Assembly (NCBI GenBank): GCA_009937405.1
Contig: JAACCU010000119.1
Location: forward strand, 1 to 47,472
Reading direction: 5' to 3'
Length of the DNA: 47,472 nucleotides
From: Actinomycetota bacterium
GTDB taxonomy: Bacteria > Actinomycetota > Acidimicrobiia > Acidimicrobiales > Aldehydirespiratoraceae
The number at the start of each line of letters is the position of its first letter. The first letter of the stretch is position 1. This document shows, in pieces, positions 10,062-20,455 of this stretch. The position numbers and the translations under genes were made by a program. The notes under the pieces are model-generated. The model had not been told where the DNA came from. It saw nothing but the letters and a program-made list of their open reading frames with translations, and did no database searches.

Positions 10062-11027
10062 TTACCGGTTCCGGAGGGCAGCTTCGACCCTCGGTCCAGC
10101 GGGATAGGCACCCGGTTCGAACGCGGTGCCGGTGAGGGCAGCGAACGTTTCTTGGTAGATTCCCGCGGCTGCGACCGCCAGTCCCTGACCCAAGGGTGGA
10201 GGGGCACCCACACCGCGATAGCCGTCTCGGGCGTACGCCAGACGCACGTACTCCTTGTCGAGATTCTCGGGCTCCTCGCATGCCGCTCGCTGGCTTTCAA
10301 CAGTAGACGCACGCCAAAACCGCGAGCTATCAGGGGTGTGGACTTCGTCGATAATCGTGAGCATTCCATCAGCATCAAGGCCGAACTCGTATTTCGTGTC
10401 GACCAACACGAGACCGGCTCTTGCCGCAAGCGTTACGCCTCGCGCGAATACGGCAAACGCAATTGTTCGCACCTGGTCCCAAAGGTCAGCTTCAACCAGC
10501 CCCTGATCGACAATCTCACGTTCGGTGATCGGCTCGTCGTGAGCCCCATGCTTCGCCTTCGTGGTGGGCGTGATGATCGCCTCGGGAAGGGCATCGTTCT
10601 TCTGCAGGCCATCGGGGAAATCAAGCCCATAGATGGTGCGCTCACCTGCCGCGTACTTGGTCCACAGCGCCGTCGATGTGGACCCTGATAGACGGCCGCG
10701 AACAACGACCTCAACCGGCAGCGGGCGGCATTTGCGGCCAATGGTGACATTGGGATCGGGGATCGACACAATGTGCGACGGCACCAGATCATCGATGCGT
10801 TCAAGCCACCAAGCGGCCAACTGGTTGAGAACCTGCCCTCGATAGGGAACGGTGCCGAGCACATGGTCAAAGGCGGAGATCCGATCAGTGGCAATCAACG
10901 CAACCTCATCGCCGAGGTCGATCACATCACGAACCTTGCCCCGCATCATGATGCCGAGATCACTCACCGCATCCGGGTCCAGTCCATCGAATGGGTCCGC
11001 CAGCGCTGGTGTGAGATCGAGTGTCAT
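10062..11027 (-). CDS. purC: Phosphoribosylaminoimidazole-succinocarboxamide synthase PurC
   Basis: GKVRDVIDLGDEVALIATDRISAFD; LVDTKYEFGLDADG; DEVHTPDSSRFW. Confidence 0.95.
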   Translation of the reverse strand: MTLDLTPALADPFDGLDPDAVSDLGIMMRGKVRDVIDLGDEVALIATDRISAFDHVLGTVPYRGQVLNQLAAWWLERIDDLVPSHIVSIPDPNVTIGRKCRPLPVEVVVRGRLSGSTSTALWTKYAAGERTIYGLDFPDGLQKNDALPEAIITPTTKAKHGAHDEPITEREIVDQGLVEADLWDQVRTIAFAVFARGVTLAARAGLVLVDTKYEFGLDADGMLTIIDEVHTPDSSRFWRASTVESQRAACEEPENLDKEYVRLAYARDGYRGVGAPPPLGQGLAVAAAGIYQETFAALTGTAFEPGAYPAGPRVEAALRNR

Positions 11028-11815
11028 TGTGCTGCCGCTACGAAGGCATCAAAGAGCGGGCGACCAGTGTTGCCAGCGGGTCCGGATGGACGCTGCCAAT
11101 CGATCACATGATCTTCAGGGTGGGGCATAAGGCCAACCACGGTTCCGGTCTGATCGCACAAACCGGCAATATCAGCCACGGACCCATTGGGGTTCGCGGG
11201 ATAGAGGCCGGCTGCCGGAACCGGGTCATCAGAGGTCGGACGGGTGCCGTCGGCCAGATACCGGAACGCAACCAGGCCATCCGCTTCGATCTGGCGAGAA
11301 ACGGATTCGTTGGCGACTGCAATGCGCCCCTCACCATGAGCGATCGGGCAGCGGATCGTGGCTCCGCGGGCCGCACCAAGCCACCCGGAGCGACAGCCTG
11401 GCTCCACCCGGACCGTGACCCAGCGACACTCGAAACGGCCGGCCCTGTTTTCGGTGAGCGTGACGTCGCGAGGACGACCGAGCGGGCCGGGCAGCAAGCC
11501 CGACTTCACCAAGACCTGGAAGCCGTTGCAGATCCCGAGGATCGGCCGCTCCTCGGACACCGCTTCGGCCAGTTCGTCAGCGAACCAGGTGCGTAGTTCG
11601 AGGGCGAGACGTCCGCCTGCACCGAGCGCGTCGCCGTAGGAGAAGCCGCCGGGCAGCAGAATCGCCGCGTGGTCACCAATGCGAACAGAGCCGTCACGCA
11701 ACTCGTTGATGTGGACGATGCGGGCGTCGCCGCCGGCAAGGCGAATGGCCTGTGCGGCCTCGCCATCACGGTTGGTGCCCGATGCATGCGGAATCAGGAT
11801 CGGCGGTGGCCTCAT
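11024..11815 (-). CDS. purQ: Phosphoribosylformylglycinamidine synthase glutaminase subunit PurQ
   Basis: LLPGGFSYGDALGAGGRLA; LGICNGFQVLVKSGLLPG; GLMPHPEDHV. Confidence 0.93.
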   Translation of the reverse strand: MRPPPILIPHASGTNRDGEAAQAIRLAGGDARIVHINELRDGSVRIGDHAAILLPGGFSYGDALGAGGRLALELRTWFADELAEAVSEERPILGICNGFQVLVKSGLLPGPLGRPRDVTLTENRAGRFECRWVTVRVEPGCRSGWLGAARGATIRCPIAHGEGRIAVANESVSRQIEADGLVAFRYLADGTRPTSDDPVPAAGLYPANPNGSVADIAGLCDQTGTVVGLMPHPEDHVIDWQRPSGPAGNTGRPLFDAFVAAAQ

Positions 11816-14670
11816 CCGGCCGCTCTCCCAGTGAACGCCTCAACGGCTTGGTTCATGCTCAACTCCACCAATACGAGGTCGGATGAGTCAAGGGAGTTCG
11901 TATCGTCGCTAGTGCCACTGGACGTTCCTATGACGATCCTGTCACCGCCGGTGACCTCGCCAATTCGGCGACCGAAGTCGCCGAGCACAGCAGCAATGGC
12001 GTCGCCGTTCTCTGGGGAGCCGGTGAGCACCAGTCGCCCGGGGCCCTCATTGACGAGTGATGTGAACGGATCCAAACCATCAGCGGGGACCACGACCAAT
12101 ATCCCGAGACGCGCCGCCAGTGCCATCTCCGCTAAGGCCACGGCAACTCCACCATCACTACTGTCGTGTGCCGCGGTGATGAGCCCGGCAGCAATCGCGG
12201 CATGAATGGCCCGGTAGCGGGGCAGCGGGTCGACGAGGGGAACGGGTACCGTGCTGGCGCCGAGACCGAACACGTCAGAGGCCAACGAGCCACCAAGGTC
12301 AGCCCTGCCCTGCCCGACAAGCCAGATATCGTCACCGGGCTGCATGCCGGCAGAGTCAATGGCCCGACCCAGGTCGGGGACCAGTCCAAGCGCCGAAATG
12401 AGCAGTGTGGGAGGAATTGCTTCACCATCGAACTCGTTGAAGAGGCTGTCCTTGCCGCTGATGAACGGCATCCGATAGCGACGGGCGCCATCGGTGCATC
12501 CCTGCACGGCCCGCACCAGCGAGCCAAGGCGGTCGGGCTTCGTTGGGTCGCCCCAGCAAAAGTTGTCGAGCACGGCCACGCGGTCTGGATCCCCGCCGAC
12601 GGCAACCAGGTTTCGCACGGCTTCGTCCATGGCATGAAGCGCCATAGCCCACGGGTCGTGGCGGCCAATGCGAGGGTTGATTCCGTTGCTGAGCACCGCA
12701 GCGAGGGTGCCGTCAGTGCCGAGTGGCTTGAGAACGGCGGCGTCAGCGGGGCCATCAGCTTCAGGGCCGACGAACGGCCGCACCACCGTGCCGCCGCGGA
12801 CTTCATGGTCAAACCGGCGAACGATGTCTTCCTTGGATGCCACATCAGGGTGAGCCAAAAGTTTCAGGATCATCGAAGCCGCCAGCTCAGGCGTCACGAC
12901 CTGTTTGGGCGCGGGATCCGCCCATGCACCCGTCATCTCCCGCCGGGGAAGTCCGTTGTGCAAGAACGACATCGGAATGTCGACCACAGACGTATCACCG
13001 TGACGGACAATGAGCCGTTGGCTGCCCGTGAACGTACCGAGATCGGTGAGCTCCACATCCCAGGCATCGCAGAGAGATTGAAGATCGGCCGTATTGGCCG
13101 GCGGAACGGCGATGACGATGCGTTCCTGAGCCTCGGACAGCCAAATCTCCCACGGCTGCAGGCCCGGGTACTTGAGCGGCACCGTGGAGAGATCGACTTC
13201 AACACCTAAATCTTCGCCCATCTCGCCGACCGACGACGAGAATCCGCCTGCACCACAATCAGTAATTGCCGTGTAGAGCTTCGCATCGCGGGCCAACTCG
13301 ATGACTTCGATCAGGCCCTTCTCTGTGATCGGATCACCGATCTGCACAGCTGAGCCGCCAGAGTCCACGGTGGAGGCATCCATACCCGCGGAGGAAAAGG
13401 TGGCACCGTGGATGCCGTCGCGGCCGACACGACCACCGATCGAGATGATGCGGTCGCCGATGTGTGCCTCCGTCGGGTGCATGCCGTGGGGAAGGAGCCC
13501 GAGTGCGCCGCAGTAGACGAGCGGGTTGGCCGTGTAGCCCTTGTCGTACAGGACGGCTCCGTTGACCGTTGGCAACCCGAGTTTGTTGCCATAGTCCCCC
13601 ACTCCGTTCACCACACCCTCGCGAATTCGGCGTGGGTGAAGAACGCCCGCCGGGAGCTCGCTGTCGGGCAAGTCGGGCGGACCAAAGCACAGCACATCGG
13701 TACAGGCGATCGGTCGAGCCGACACGCCGATCACGTCGCGAACCACGCCGCCGACGCCGGTGTTTGCGCCGCCAAATGGCTCCAAGGCTGACGGGTGATT
13801 GTGGGTCTCCACCTTGAACGCCAAGTCGAAGGTGTCGTCAAAGGCAATGATGCCGGCGTCATCAACGAAAGCGCTCCGAAGCCACCAGGGATCGAGCTCT
13901 TCGGTGACCTCGCGAAGCGCGGGTAGAAGCCCATCGTGAATGGAGACGGTAACGGTGCCGTCAGCCTCAGTGTGAGTGAGCTCAATCTTGGCGCGGAATG
14001 TCTTGTGGACGCAGTGCTCAGACCAGGTCTGAGCCAGCGTCTCAAGCTCGGCATCAGTTGGCCATCGACCCTCTGCGACGAAATGAGCTTGGATTGCCCG
14101 CATCTCGTTGACGTCGAGAGACAAGACGCGTTCTCGGCTCATTTGGGCGAGCGCATCGTCGGACAGTCCGTCGAGCTCCACCAGATCAACGCGAACATCG
14201 GCCGCGATGGCACCGGCGAACTCAGGGTCCATCTCACCCTCGCAAGCGTGCTCGATCGTGTCGTTGGCGAGCAGACGACGCGTCAATCGAGCAACGTCGT
14301 CATCAGACAGGTCACCGTGCAACTCGTAGCGACGCGCCGTAGAAACTTCGATGGCCGCAAAGCCCAGCTCAAAGGCGGCGCGCTCAAGTTCGCGGGCCTC
14401 GCCATCGGTGACGCCCGGTCTCGGAGCCACCTCGACGACTCGACCACCAGCGCGGGCCGGGGCATCAATTGTGTGGACGTCGACCACAGGGTCAACGAGC
14501 ACCTCAGCACAAAGGCGAACGAGGTCAGCGTCGCTCAGCTCGCCGCGAACATGATGGACCCGGGTAACCGTGCAACCGACAAGTCGATCCACACCGATTA
14601 ACGGTGCCGAATCAAGAATCTGCCCGGCCGCAGGATCGTCAGACGCGGTGACGTCAATGCGAACAACCAT
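11812..14670 (-). CDS. purL: Phosphoribosylformylglycinamidine synthase PurL with two N-terminal PurS-like repeats
   Basis: TWSEHCVHKTFRAKI; VETHNHPSALEPFGGANTGVGG; the N-terminal ~150 aa holds two PurS-like units. Probable start MVVRIDV at 14670; the ORF extends to 14706. Confidence 0.93.
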   Translation of the reverse strand: MVVRIDVTASDDPAAGQILDSAPLIGVDRLVGCTVTRVHHVRGELSDADLVRLCAEVLVDPVVDVHTIDAPARAGGRVVEVAPRPGVTDGEARELERAAFELGFAAIEVSTARRYELHGDLSDDDVARLTRRLLANDTIEHACEGEMDPEFAGAIAADVRVDLVELDGLSDDALAQMSRERVLSLDVNEMRAIQAHFVAEGRWPTDAELETLAQTWSEHCVHKTFRAKIELTHTEADGTVTVSIHDGLLPALREVTEELDPWWLRSAFVDDAGIIAFDDTFDLAFKVETHNHPSALEPFGGANTGVGGVVRDVIGVSARPIACTDVLCFGPPDLPDSELPAGVLHPRRIREGVVNGVGDYGNKLGLPTVNGAVLYDKGYTANPLVYCGALGLLPHGMHPTEAHIGDRIISIGGRVGRDGIHGATFSSAGMDASTVDSGGSAVQIGDPITEKGLIEVIELARDAKLYTAITDCGAGGFSSSVGEMGEDLGVEVDLSTVPLKYPGLQPWEIWLSEAQERIVIAVPPANTADLQSLCDAWDVELTDLGTFTGSQRLIVRHGDTSVVDIPMSFLHNGLPRREMTGAWADPAPKQVVTPELAASMILKLLAHPDVASKEDIVRRFDHEVRGGTVVRPFVGPEADGPADAAVLKPLGTDGTLAAVLSNGINPRIGRHDPWAMALHAMDEAVRNLVAVGGDPDRVAVLDNFCWGDPTKPDRLGSLVRAVQGCTDGARRYRMPFISGKDSLFNEFDGEAIPPTLLISALGLVPDLGRAIDSAGMQPGDDIWLVGQGRADLGGSLASDVFGLGASTVPVPLVDPLPRYRAIHAAIAAGLITAAHDSSDGGVAVALAEMALAARLGILVVVPADGLDPFTSLVNEGPGRLVLTGSPENGDAIAAVLGDFGRRIGEVTGGDRIVIGTSSGTSDDTNSLDSSDLVLVELSMNQAVEAFTGRAAG

Positions 14671-14861
14671 TCCTCGCAACTTAGACGGAACCGAGGCAAT
14701 CGCCACGGACTGGTCATGTTCTGTTTGCGCTCACCCTCCTCTACCCCCTCGGATCGACATCCCAGTTGCCTGGCCTCATCCCTGAAGAGAGTCAGGGACC
14801 ATCAATAGCGCGTTCGCGATACGTCTGCATTTGGCCGCACGCGGACCACAATGAGTGAGAT

Positions 14862-17800
14862 ATGAAGTCCGATCGCATCACGTATCCACCGGAGCTTCCA
14901 ATCACAGAGAGACGTGCGGAGATCCTCGACGCCCTCGTCTCCAATCAGGTCGTCGTCGTGGCCGGAGAGACCGGTTCGGGCAAGAGCACACAGCTGCCAA
15001 AGTTCTGCCTGGAGGCCTTGGCCGACGATGACCGGCTGATCGGCCACACCCAGCCCCGCCGACTTGCCGCTCGCTCCATTGCCGAGCGACTGGCCGCCGA
15101 GCTCGGAACCACAGTCGGCGGTCTTGTCGGCTACACGGTGCGTTTCCACGACGAGGTTGGGGCCGATACCCGCATCCGCCTCATGACGGATGGAATCCTC
15201 CTTGCCGAAATTCAGCGCGATCCAATGCTTCGGCGCTACCGCACGCTGATCATCGACGAGGCCCACGAACGCAGCCTCAACATTGACTTCCTGCTCGGCT
15301 ATCTGGCTCGGCTACTCCCCCAGCGTCCCGACCTCAACCTGATCATCACCTCAGCCACAATCGATACCGAGCGGTTCTCCGCCCACTTCGATGGAGCTCC
15401 GATCATCGAGGTGTCCGGACGCACGTATCCGGTCGAAGTTCGCTATCAACCGCCCGCCAACCCAAATGATCCCGAAGCGCCAAACCTCGACCAGCCGGAG
15501 GCAATCGAGCAGGCTGTTCGTGAGCTCCTCCGAGATCAGCCCGGCGACATGCTGGTTTTTTGTTCCGGCGAGCGAGAGATCCACGATGCTGCCGATCACC
15601 TACGCGACCAAAAGCTCGGCGATCTCGAGATCCTTCCCCTCTACGCCCGCCTCTCCCCCGCTGAGCAACAACGGATATTTAAACCCGCCGGTAAACGTCG
15701 TGTGATCTTGTCGACCAACGTCGCCGAGACCTCCCTCACCGTGCCCGGCATCCATGCGGTCATCGACACCGGCCTGGCCCGCATTTCGCGTTTCAATCGT
15801 CGCACCAAGGTCCAACGACTCCCAATCGAGCCGATCTCACAAGCCTCTGCGAACCAGCGTGCCGGCCGCTGCGGCCGGCTCGGCCCAGGCGTCTGTATTC
15901 GCCTTTACGCCGAAGACGAATTCAATGCACGCCCGGACTTCACCGAACCGGAAATTCAGCGCACCAATCTGGCGTCGGTCATCTTGCAGATGGCCGCCCT
16001 CGGCCTCGGCGATGTGGCCAACTTTCCGTTCGTTGATCCACCCGACATGCGAGCGGTCCGCGACGGGATTCTCCTGCTTGAGGAACTCGACGCGGTGACC
16101 CCAGAGCACGAGGGAGAGAACGGCTGGCTTACGCCGCTGGGTCGCCAACTCTCCTCGCTTCCCCTTGACCCGCGCATGGGCCGCATGCTGCTCGAAGCCG
16201 AGGACCACGGCTGCGTTCGGGAGCTACTGATCATCGTCTCTGGGCTGTCGATTCAAGACCCTCGGATCCGACCGAATGGCGTCGGGTCAGGGGCCGCGCA
16301 ACAAAAGGCCGCCGAGTTCCACCAGCGATACACCGATGACGAATCTGACTTCTTGTCCTACCTCCTGCTCTGGGAGCACACTCGTATCGAGCGGGCGGCT
16401 CGCAGCGGCAACGGGTTCCGGCGCATGTGTCGAGACGAATACCTCCACTTTCTCCGCATTCGGGAGTGGCAAGACGTTCACAGTCAGCTGCGCCGCTCGG
16501 CGCGTGAACTCGGCCTCCAGATCAACGATAATGATGCGCCGCCGATGGCCATCCACCAGGCCGTGCTCGCCGGGCTTCTCTCTCACATCGGATTCTTTGA
16601 CCCGGAGCGACGCGAATATCGCGGCGCCCGCAACGCTCGGTTTGTTGTCGCTCCTGGTTCAGCGCTTCGCAAGCGCACACCCAAGTGGGTGATGGCTGGG
16701 GAACTGGTCGAGACAAACCAGCTTCGGGCCCGCACGGTTGCGCCCCTAAACCCGCGCTGGCTCGAACAATCGGCATCACACCTCATGCGCTGGGACTATT
16801 CCGATCCTTGGTGGGATGAACACCGGGGCGCGGCCATGTGCCATGAACGAGCATCCCTGTACGGGCTTCCCGTCGTCCCCAACCGAGCAATCAACCTCCA
16901 TCGAGTCGACCCCGCGCTCGCCCGGGCCCTCTTCGTTCGCAACGCGCTCGTCGAGATCGACCCGACTCAGGTGCCATCCACTCCCAACTACGAGTTCGTT
17001 CGCAGCAACGCCACCGTGACCGATGAGATCGTCGAACTAGAGCACAGGCTTCGGCGCCATGATCTCCACTGCTCCGATGATGAATACGTCGACCGGTATG
17101 TGGCCCTCCTGCCCGACAACGTTGTGTCGCGGGCGCACTTTGAGAAGTGGTGGAGCAAACACCGTCGCCAACACCCCACAGCCCTCGACCTCGCTCTTGT
17201 CGACCTGGTCGGCGATGGTGTGGGACCAATCGAGTCGATGGAGCTACCTAACTCCTGGTCGTACGGCGATCTCGACCTCGCGGTGGACTACCAGTTTGAT
17301 CCGGCCGAGCCGACCGATGGGCTCACGATCGACGTCCCCCTCGAGCACGTCCGTCGACTGCGGCCCCAGCCATTCGAGTGGCTCGTCCCTGCCTGGCGCC
17401 CCCTCATGATCGAAGAGTTGATTCGGACCTTGCCCAAAGCCACGCGCCGCACCCTGCTTCCGATCCCCGAGACCGTCGCAGAAGTCGTCCCGCACCTCGA
17501 CCCGACGGGTGATGCAAGTCTCGCCACCCAACTCGCGGCAGCGCTGACCCGTCACGGCGGCGTCGACGTTCAGCCCCACGAGTTCCGACCAGCTTCCCTA
17601 CCCACCTACCTTCGCCCGCATTTTCGGGTTGTCGACCAAGGCGAATCCCTCGCAGAAGACGACGACCTCGAACTACTTCAGCGTCATCTCCATGAGGAGG
17701 CCCGGGAGCTCTTGGCAAAGACGAGCCATTCGCTCGAACGCACAGGACTGACCGATTGGGACTTCGGCGATTTCCCAGAATCAGTCGAAGCCACCGGGCT

Positions 17801-18602
17801 CGGGCAGCCGGTCACCTCATATCCCACTCTCATCGACGATGGCGACTCCGTATCCGTTCGCCTTGTGGCCGATCTCGACACCCAAACCAGCATGATGTGG
17901 GAGGGCACGCGTCGCCTCCTACTCCTTCATCGGCCGCCCGTCGGCCGGGTACTGCGAAACCTTTTGACCGAAGACGTCAAGTACGCCATCGTCGTGAGCC
18001 CCTATGACTCGCCGTCATCCTGGTTCGACGATTGTCTGATTGCATCCACCGACGAAGTTCTGCACCGCCATGGCGGCCCCGTGTTCGGCGAGGCTGGCTG
18101 GAAACGGCTGATCGGGGCGTACCGCTCCGAGCTTGCTCACGCGTTGATGGATGTGGCCAACGAGGGAGTGGAGGTCCTTCATCGGGCCCGAGATCTGCGC
18201 CGATCCCTCGACTCGCTCACTGCGCCGGCCCTTCAACCAGCGCGATCCGATATGGCCGAACAACTCGACCGTCTTGTCTATGACGGCAGCCTCGCTGCGG
18301 TCGGTGCCCATCGACTAGGCGATGTCGGCCGGTACCTTCACGGCATCGAATGGCGCCTTGGCCGCATCACCGACGGGTTGGCCCGCGATCGCGACCGCAT
18401 GGCCAATGTCCGAGCGCTCGAAACACATCACGAGGCTTTGGTGCAGCAATTTGGGATGACCGAGAAGTTGGAGTCGCTGATGTGGCAACTCCAGGAACTA
18501 CGAGTTTCACAATTCGCTGAATCCATCGGCGCAGCAGGGGCAGTGAGCGTCAAGCGGGTTCGCTTCGAGCTTGAACGGCTGACTCAGGGAACGTCGGCGT
18601 AG
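14862..18602 (+). CDS. hrpA: ATP-dependent RNA helicase HrpA (DEAH box)
   Basis: VVVAGETGSGKSTQLPKFCLEAL; IIDEAHERSLNIDFLLGYL; STNVAETSLTVPGIHAVIDTGLAR; QRAGRCGRLGPGVCIRLY; 1246 aa. Confidence 0.95.
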   Translation: MKSDRITYPPELPITERRAEILDALVSNQVVVVAGETGSGKSTQLPKFCLEALADDDRLIGHTQPRRLAARSIAERLAAELGTTVGGLVGYTVRFHDEVGADTRIRLMTDGILLAEIQRDPMLRRYRTLIIDEAHERSLNIDFLLGYLARLLPQRPDLNLIITSATIDTERFSAHFDGAPIIEVSGRTYPVEVRYQPPANPNDPEAPNLDQPEAIEQAVRELLRDQPGDMLVFCSGEREIHDAADHLRDQKLGDLEILPLYARLSPAEQQRIFKPAGKRRVILSTNVAETSLTVPGIHAVIDTGLARISRFNRRTKVQRLPIEPISQASANQRAGRCGRLGPGVCIRLYAEDEFNARPDFTEPEIQRTNLASVILQMAALGLGDVANFPFVDPPDMRAVRDGILLLEELDAVTPEHEGENGWLTPLGRQLSSLPLDPRMGRMLLEAEDHGCVRELLIIVSGLSIQDPRIRPNGVGSGAAQQKAAEFHQRYTDDESDFLSYLLLWEHTRIERAARSGNGFRRMCRDEYLHFLRIREWQDVHSQLRRSARELGLQINDNDAPPMAIHQAVLAGLLSHIGFFDPERREYRGARNARFVVAPGSALRKRTPKWVMAGELVETNQLRARTVAPLNPRWLEQSASHLMRWDYSDPWWDEHRGAAMCHERASLYGLPVVPNRAINLHRVDPALARALFVRNALVEIDPTQVPSTPNYEFVRSNATVTDEIVELEHRLRRHDLHCSDDEYVDRYVALLPDNVVSRAHFEKWWSKHRRQHPTALDLALVDLVGDGVGPIESMELPNSWSYGDLDLAVDYQFDPAEPTDGLTIDVPLEHVRRLRPQPFEWLVPAWRPLMIEELIRTLPKATRRTLLPIPETVAEVVPHLDPTGDASLATQLAAALTRHGGVDVQPHEFRPASLPTYLRPHFRVVDQGESLAEDDDLELLQRHLHEEARELLAKTSHSLERTGLTDWDFGDFPESVEATGLGQPVTSYPTLIDDGDSVSVRLVADLDTQTSMMWEGTRRLLLLHRPPVGRVLRNLLTEDVKYAIVVSPYDSPSSWFDDCLIASTDEVLHRHGGPVFGEAGWKRLIGAYRSELAHALMDVANEGVEVLHRARDLRRSLDSLTAPALQPARSDMAEQLDRLVYDGSLAAVGAHRLGDVGRYLHGIEWRLGRITDGLARDRDRMANVRALETHHEALVQQFGMTEKLESLMWQLQELRVSQFAESIGAAGAVSVKRVRFELERLTQGTSA

Positions 18603-19325
18603 CCGAGCCAACAACCCTGCTCAACGTCATCAGGGAGCTCGGCGGTGATTGCCCTCGCCACTTCAGGCAGCCGGTAGCAGGGGATCCGGATGTCGACGTG
18701 ATGGGGCAAGTGCACCATGATCCAGTGGAGAACAATGTCCCAACCGCGACGACCCCACAAGACAGTGGTGCCCTCGACCTGACCGCGGAATCGATTCCAA
18801 TCGGCCCGAGGCCACCAGCGAATCTCTGGCGAAATGTGATGGACGTAGACAAGCCAGCCTATGACCTGGCAAAACAACAGGAACGGCACCACTACGACCT
18901 TGGCCCAGATCCATAGGCCGGCCACGCCAGCGAACCCAACACTCAGCGCAAACCCAGGAGCGGCAATGGAACTTCATTCGAGTCGGTGGACCAGCTTTTG
19001 GACCCGGCCGAGTTCGCTGTACTGGGCAACGGTGAGCGGTTGCCACACGACGTTAATTTGTTTGCGAAGGGTGTGGCCGTGGTGAACGCGGTTGTGACCG
19101 AAGATCCATACCTCAACTGCGTGCAGCGACGGGAAGAATCGAATAGGGCGCCGTGTGCGGCACCAGCAGCAACGGGTTGTCGGTCACCACGACACCCCAT
19201 ATTGCGACGCCGTGGACAATCAGATCGCGAGCAACGAGGCCTATCCCTCGGATCAAAGATCGCTGCTAGCAGTGTTCGGGGACGACTTCCAGGACCGGCT
19301 TGAGACCAGTGGGTTTTGGTGGCAT
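18584..19325 (-). pseudogene. Fatty acid desaturase family pseudogene
   Basis: Pieced translation: MPPKPTGLKPVLEVVPEHC*QRSLIRGIGLVARDLIVHGVAIWGVVVTDNPLLLVPHTAPY[+1 nt]RFFPSLHAVEVWIFGHNRVHHGHTLRKQINVVWQPLTVAQYSELGRVQKLVHRLE*SSIAAPGFALSV...YVHHISPEIRWW. Histidine boxes HNRVHH and HHISP. Lesions: TAG, frameshift, TGA. Confidence 0.75.
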
Positions 19326-19404
19326 CTCACTCGACAACATAGATGAGGACACGAATAGAGCCTGCCGATTGGCTGGCAGACAGGCAACCTCGAGTTCCAG
19401 GTCC

Positions 19405-19839
19405 CTAGCCACGCTCAAAGCGGCATGCCACCGTTGTGACCGAATTGATCCCGTTCAGCGCGACGCCAATCGCTTCATGCAACGTCTTTCTCGTTCTCCA
19501 AGCTGCACTTCTGTCGGGCAGCAGTTCGTCAATCGCCACCACAAAGCCCATCAGTTGGGCGGGACGCTCGATCAGAACCTGTTCGGTGTGCATATCGACG
19601 AGTGACCTGCTTGGATCCGGCTCGCCCTGAAATGGCCATGTCATCGGGCCGGTCACCCGCTCAACCACGGTTCGCAACTCGACGAGATCACCGTCCCCGG
19701 CCAGGATCAGGGCCGGAGCATCGGAGGTTTCATTCGGCGTTGTCTGGGGTCGAAGGTCGACGGCGTCTCGACAGAATCCGGTCGGCAGATCACCGACAAG
19801 TTTTACGTAGGCCCGCCGGATTTCCCCAGTGCTCACCAA
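19405..19839 (-). CDS. Hypothetical protein (144 aa)
   Basis: ORF overlapping the end of the upstream nitroreductase gene by a few nucleotides; no family recognised. Confidence 0.5.
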   Translation of the reverse strand: MVSTGEIRRAYVKLVGDLPTGFCRDAVDLRPQTTPNETSDAPALILAGDGDLVELRTVVERVTGPMTWPFQGEPDPSRSLVDMHTEQVLIERPAQLMGFVVAIDELLPDRSAAWRTRKTLHEAIGVALNGINSVTTVACRFERG

Positions 19840-20432
19840 CTGCCCCGGTGCACGATTGTCTCGAGGGAGCGGCGAGCGCGGCCAGCCGATTGAGACGGAC
19901 GATCGGGCGCTCGATGGCCGATGGCGATTGCGCCGAGCGCTCGCAACCCACTGGGCACGCCGAAGGCGACTCGCACGGCGTCCTCATGATCAAAGAGACC
20001 GAAGAGCAGCGCGCCGAGCCCTTCGTTCTCCGCCGCGAGTAGCAGTGTCATCGCCCCCGCCCCACCATCGATGAACCAGTAGGGAACCACCCACGCAGCG
20101 GTGGAAGCGCCCAGACCCGTGTTCGTCTTGTCGGGTTCGGCGTAGCGGCGTACGTAGGCGGCCGGGTCGACCCATGGCACGATCAGGACGTGTGCGTGCA
20201 AGAGCTCGGGCCATGGGAACGTCGACCGTCGCTTCGCCGGAAGGGTTGTATCCCAGTAACGGCCCGTTTGTTCCGGGCCTTCAAGGACCAAGAACTCGAT
20301 GCTTGCAGTATTTCCAGCCGAAGGGCCCCGTCGTGCCGCATCGAGCATGCGATCGACAACCGCACCGTCGACAGGCTCTGTGGTGAAGGCGCGGGTCATT
20401 CGGCGGCGGCGGATCAGCTCCTCGAACTCCAT
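19833..20432 (-). CDS. Nitroreductase family protein
   Basis: MEFEELIRRRRMTRAFTTEPVDGAVVDRMLDAARRGPSAGNTASIEFLVL; GAGAMTLLLAAENEGLGALLFGLF. Confidence 0.85.
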   Translation of the reverse strand: MEFEELIRRRRMTRAFTTEPVDGAVVDRMLDAARRGPSAGNTASIEFLVLEGPEQTGRYWDTTLPAKRRSTFPWPELLHAHVLIVPWVDPAAYVRRYAEPDKTNTGLGASTAAWVVPYWFIDGGAGAMTLLLAAENEGLGALLFGLFDHEDAVRVAFGVPSGLRALGAIAIGHRAPDRPSQSAGRARRSLETIVHRGSW

Positions 20433-20455
20433 GATCGCCCCGGCCGGGGAATCAG

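Noticed and set aside
12166-13209. 347-aa + strand ORF opposite purL
   Set aside because: Shadow ORF of purL.
18584-18925. Separate 113-aa membrane protein gene
   Set aside because: It is the C-terminal piece of the degraded desaturase; upstream pieces continue in other frames.
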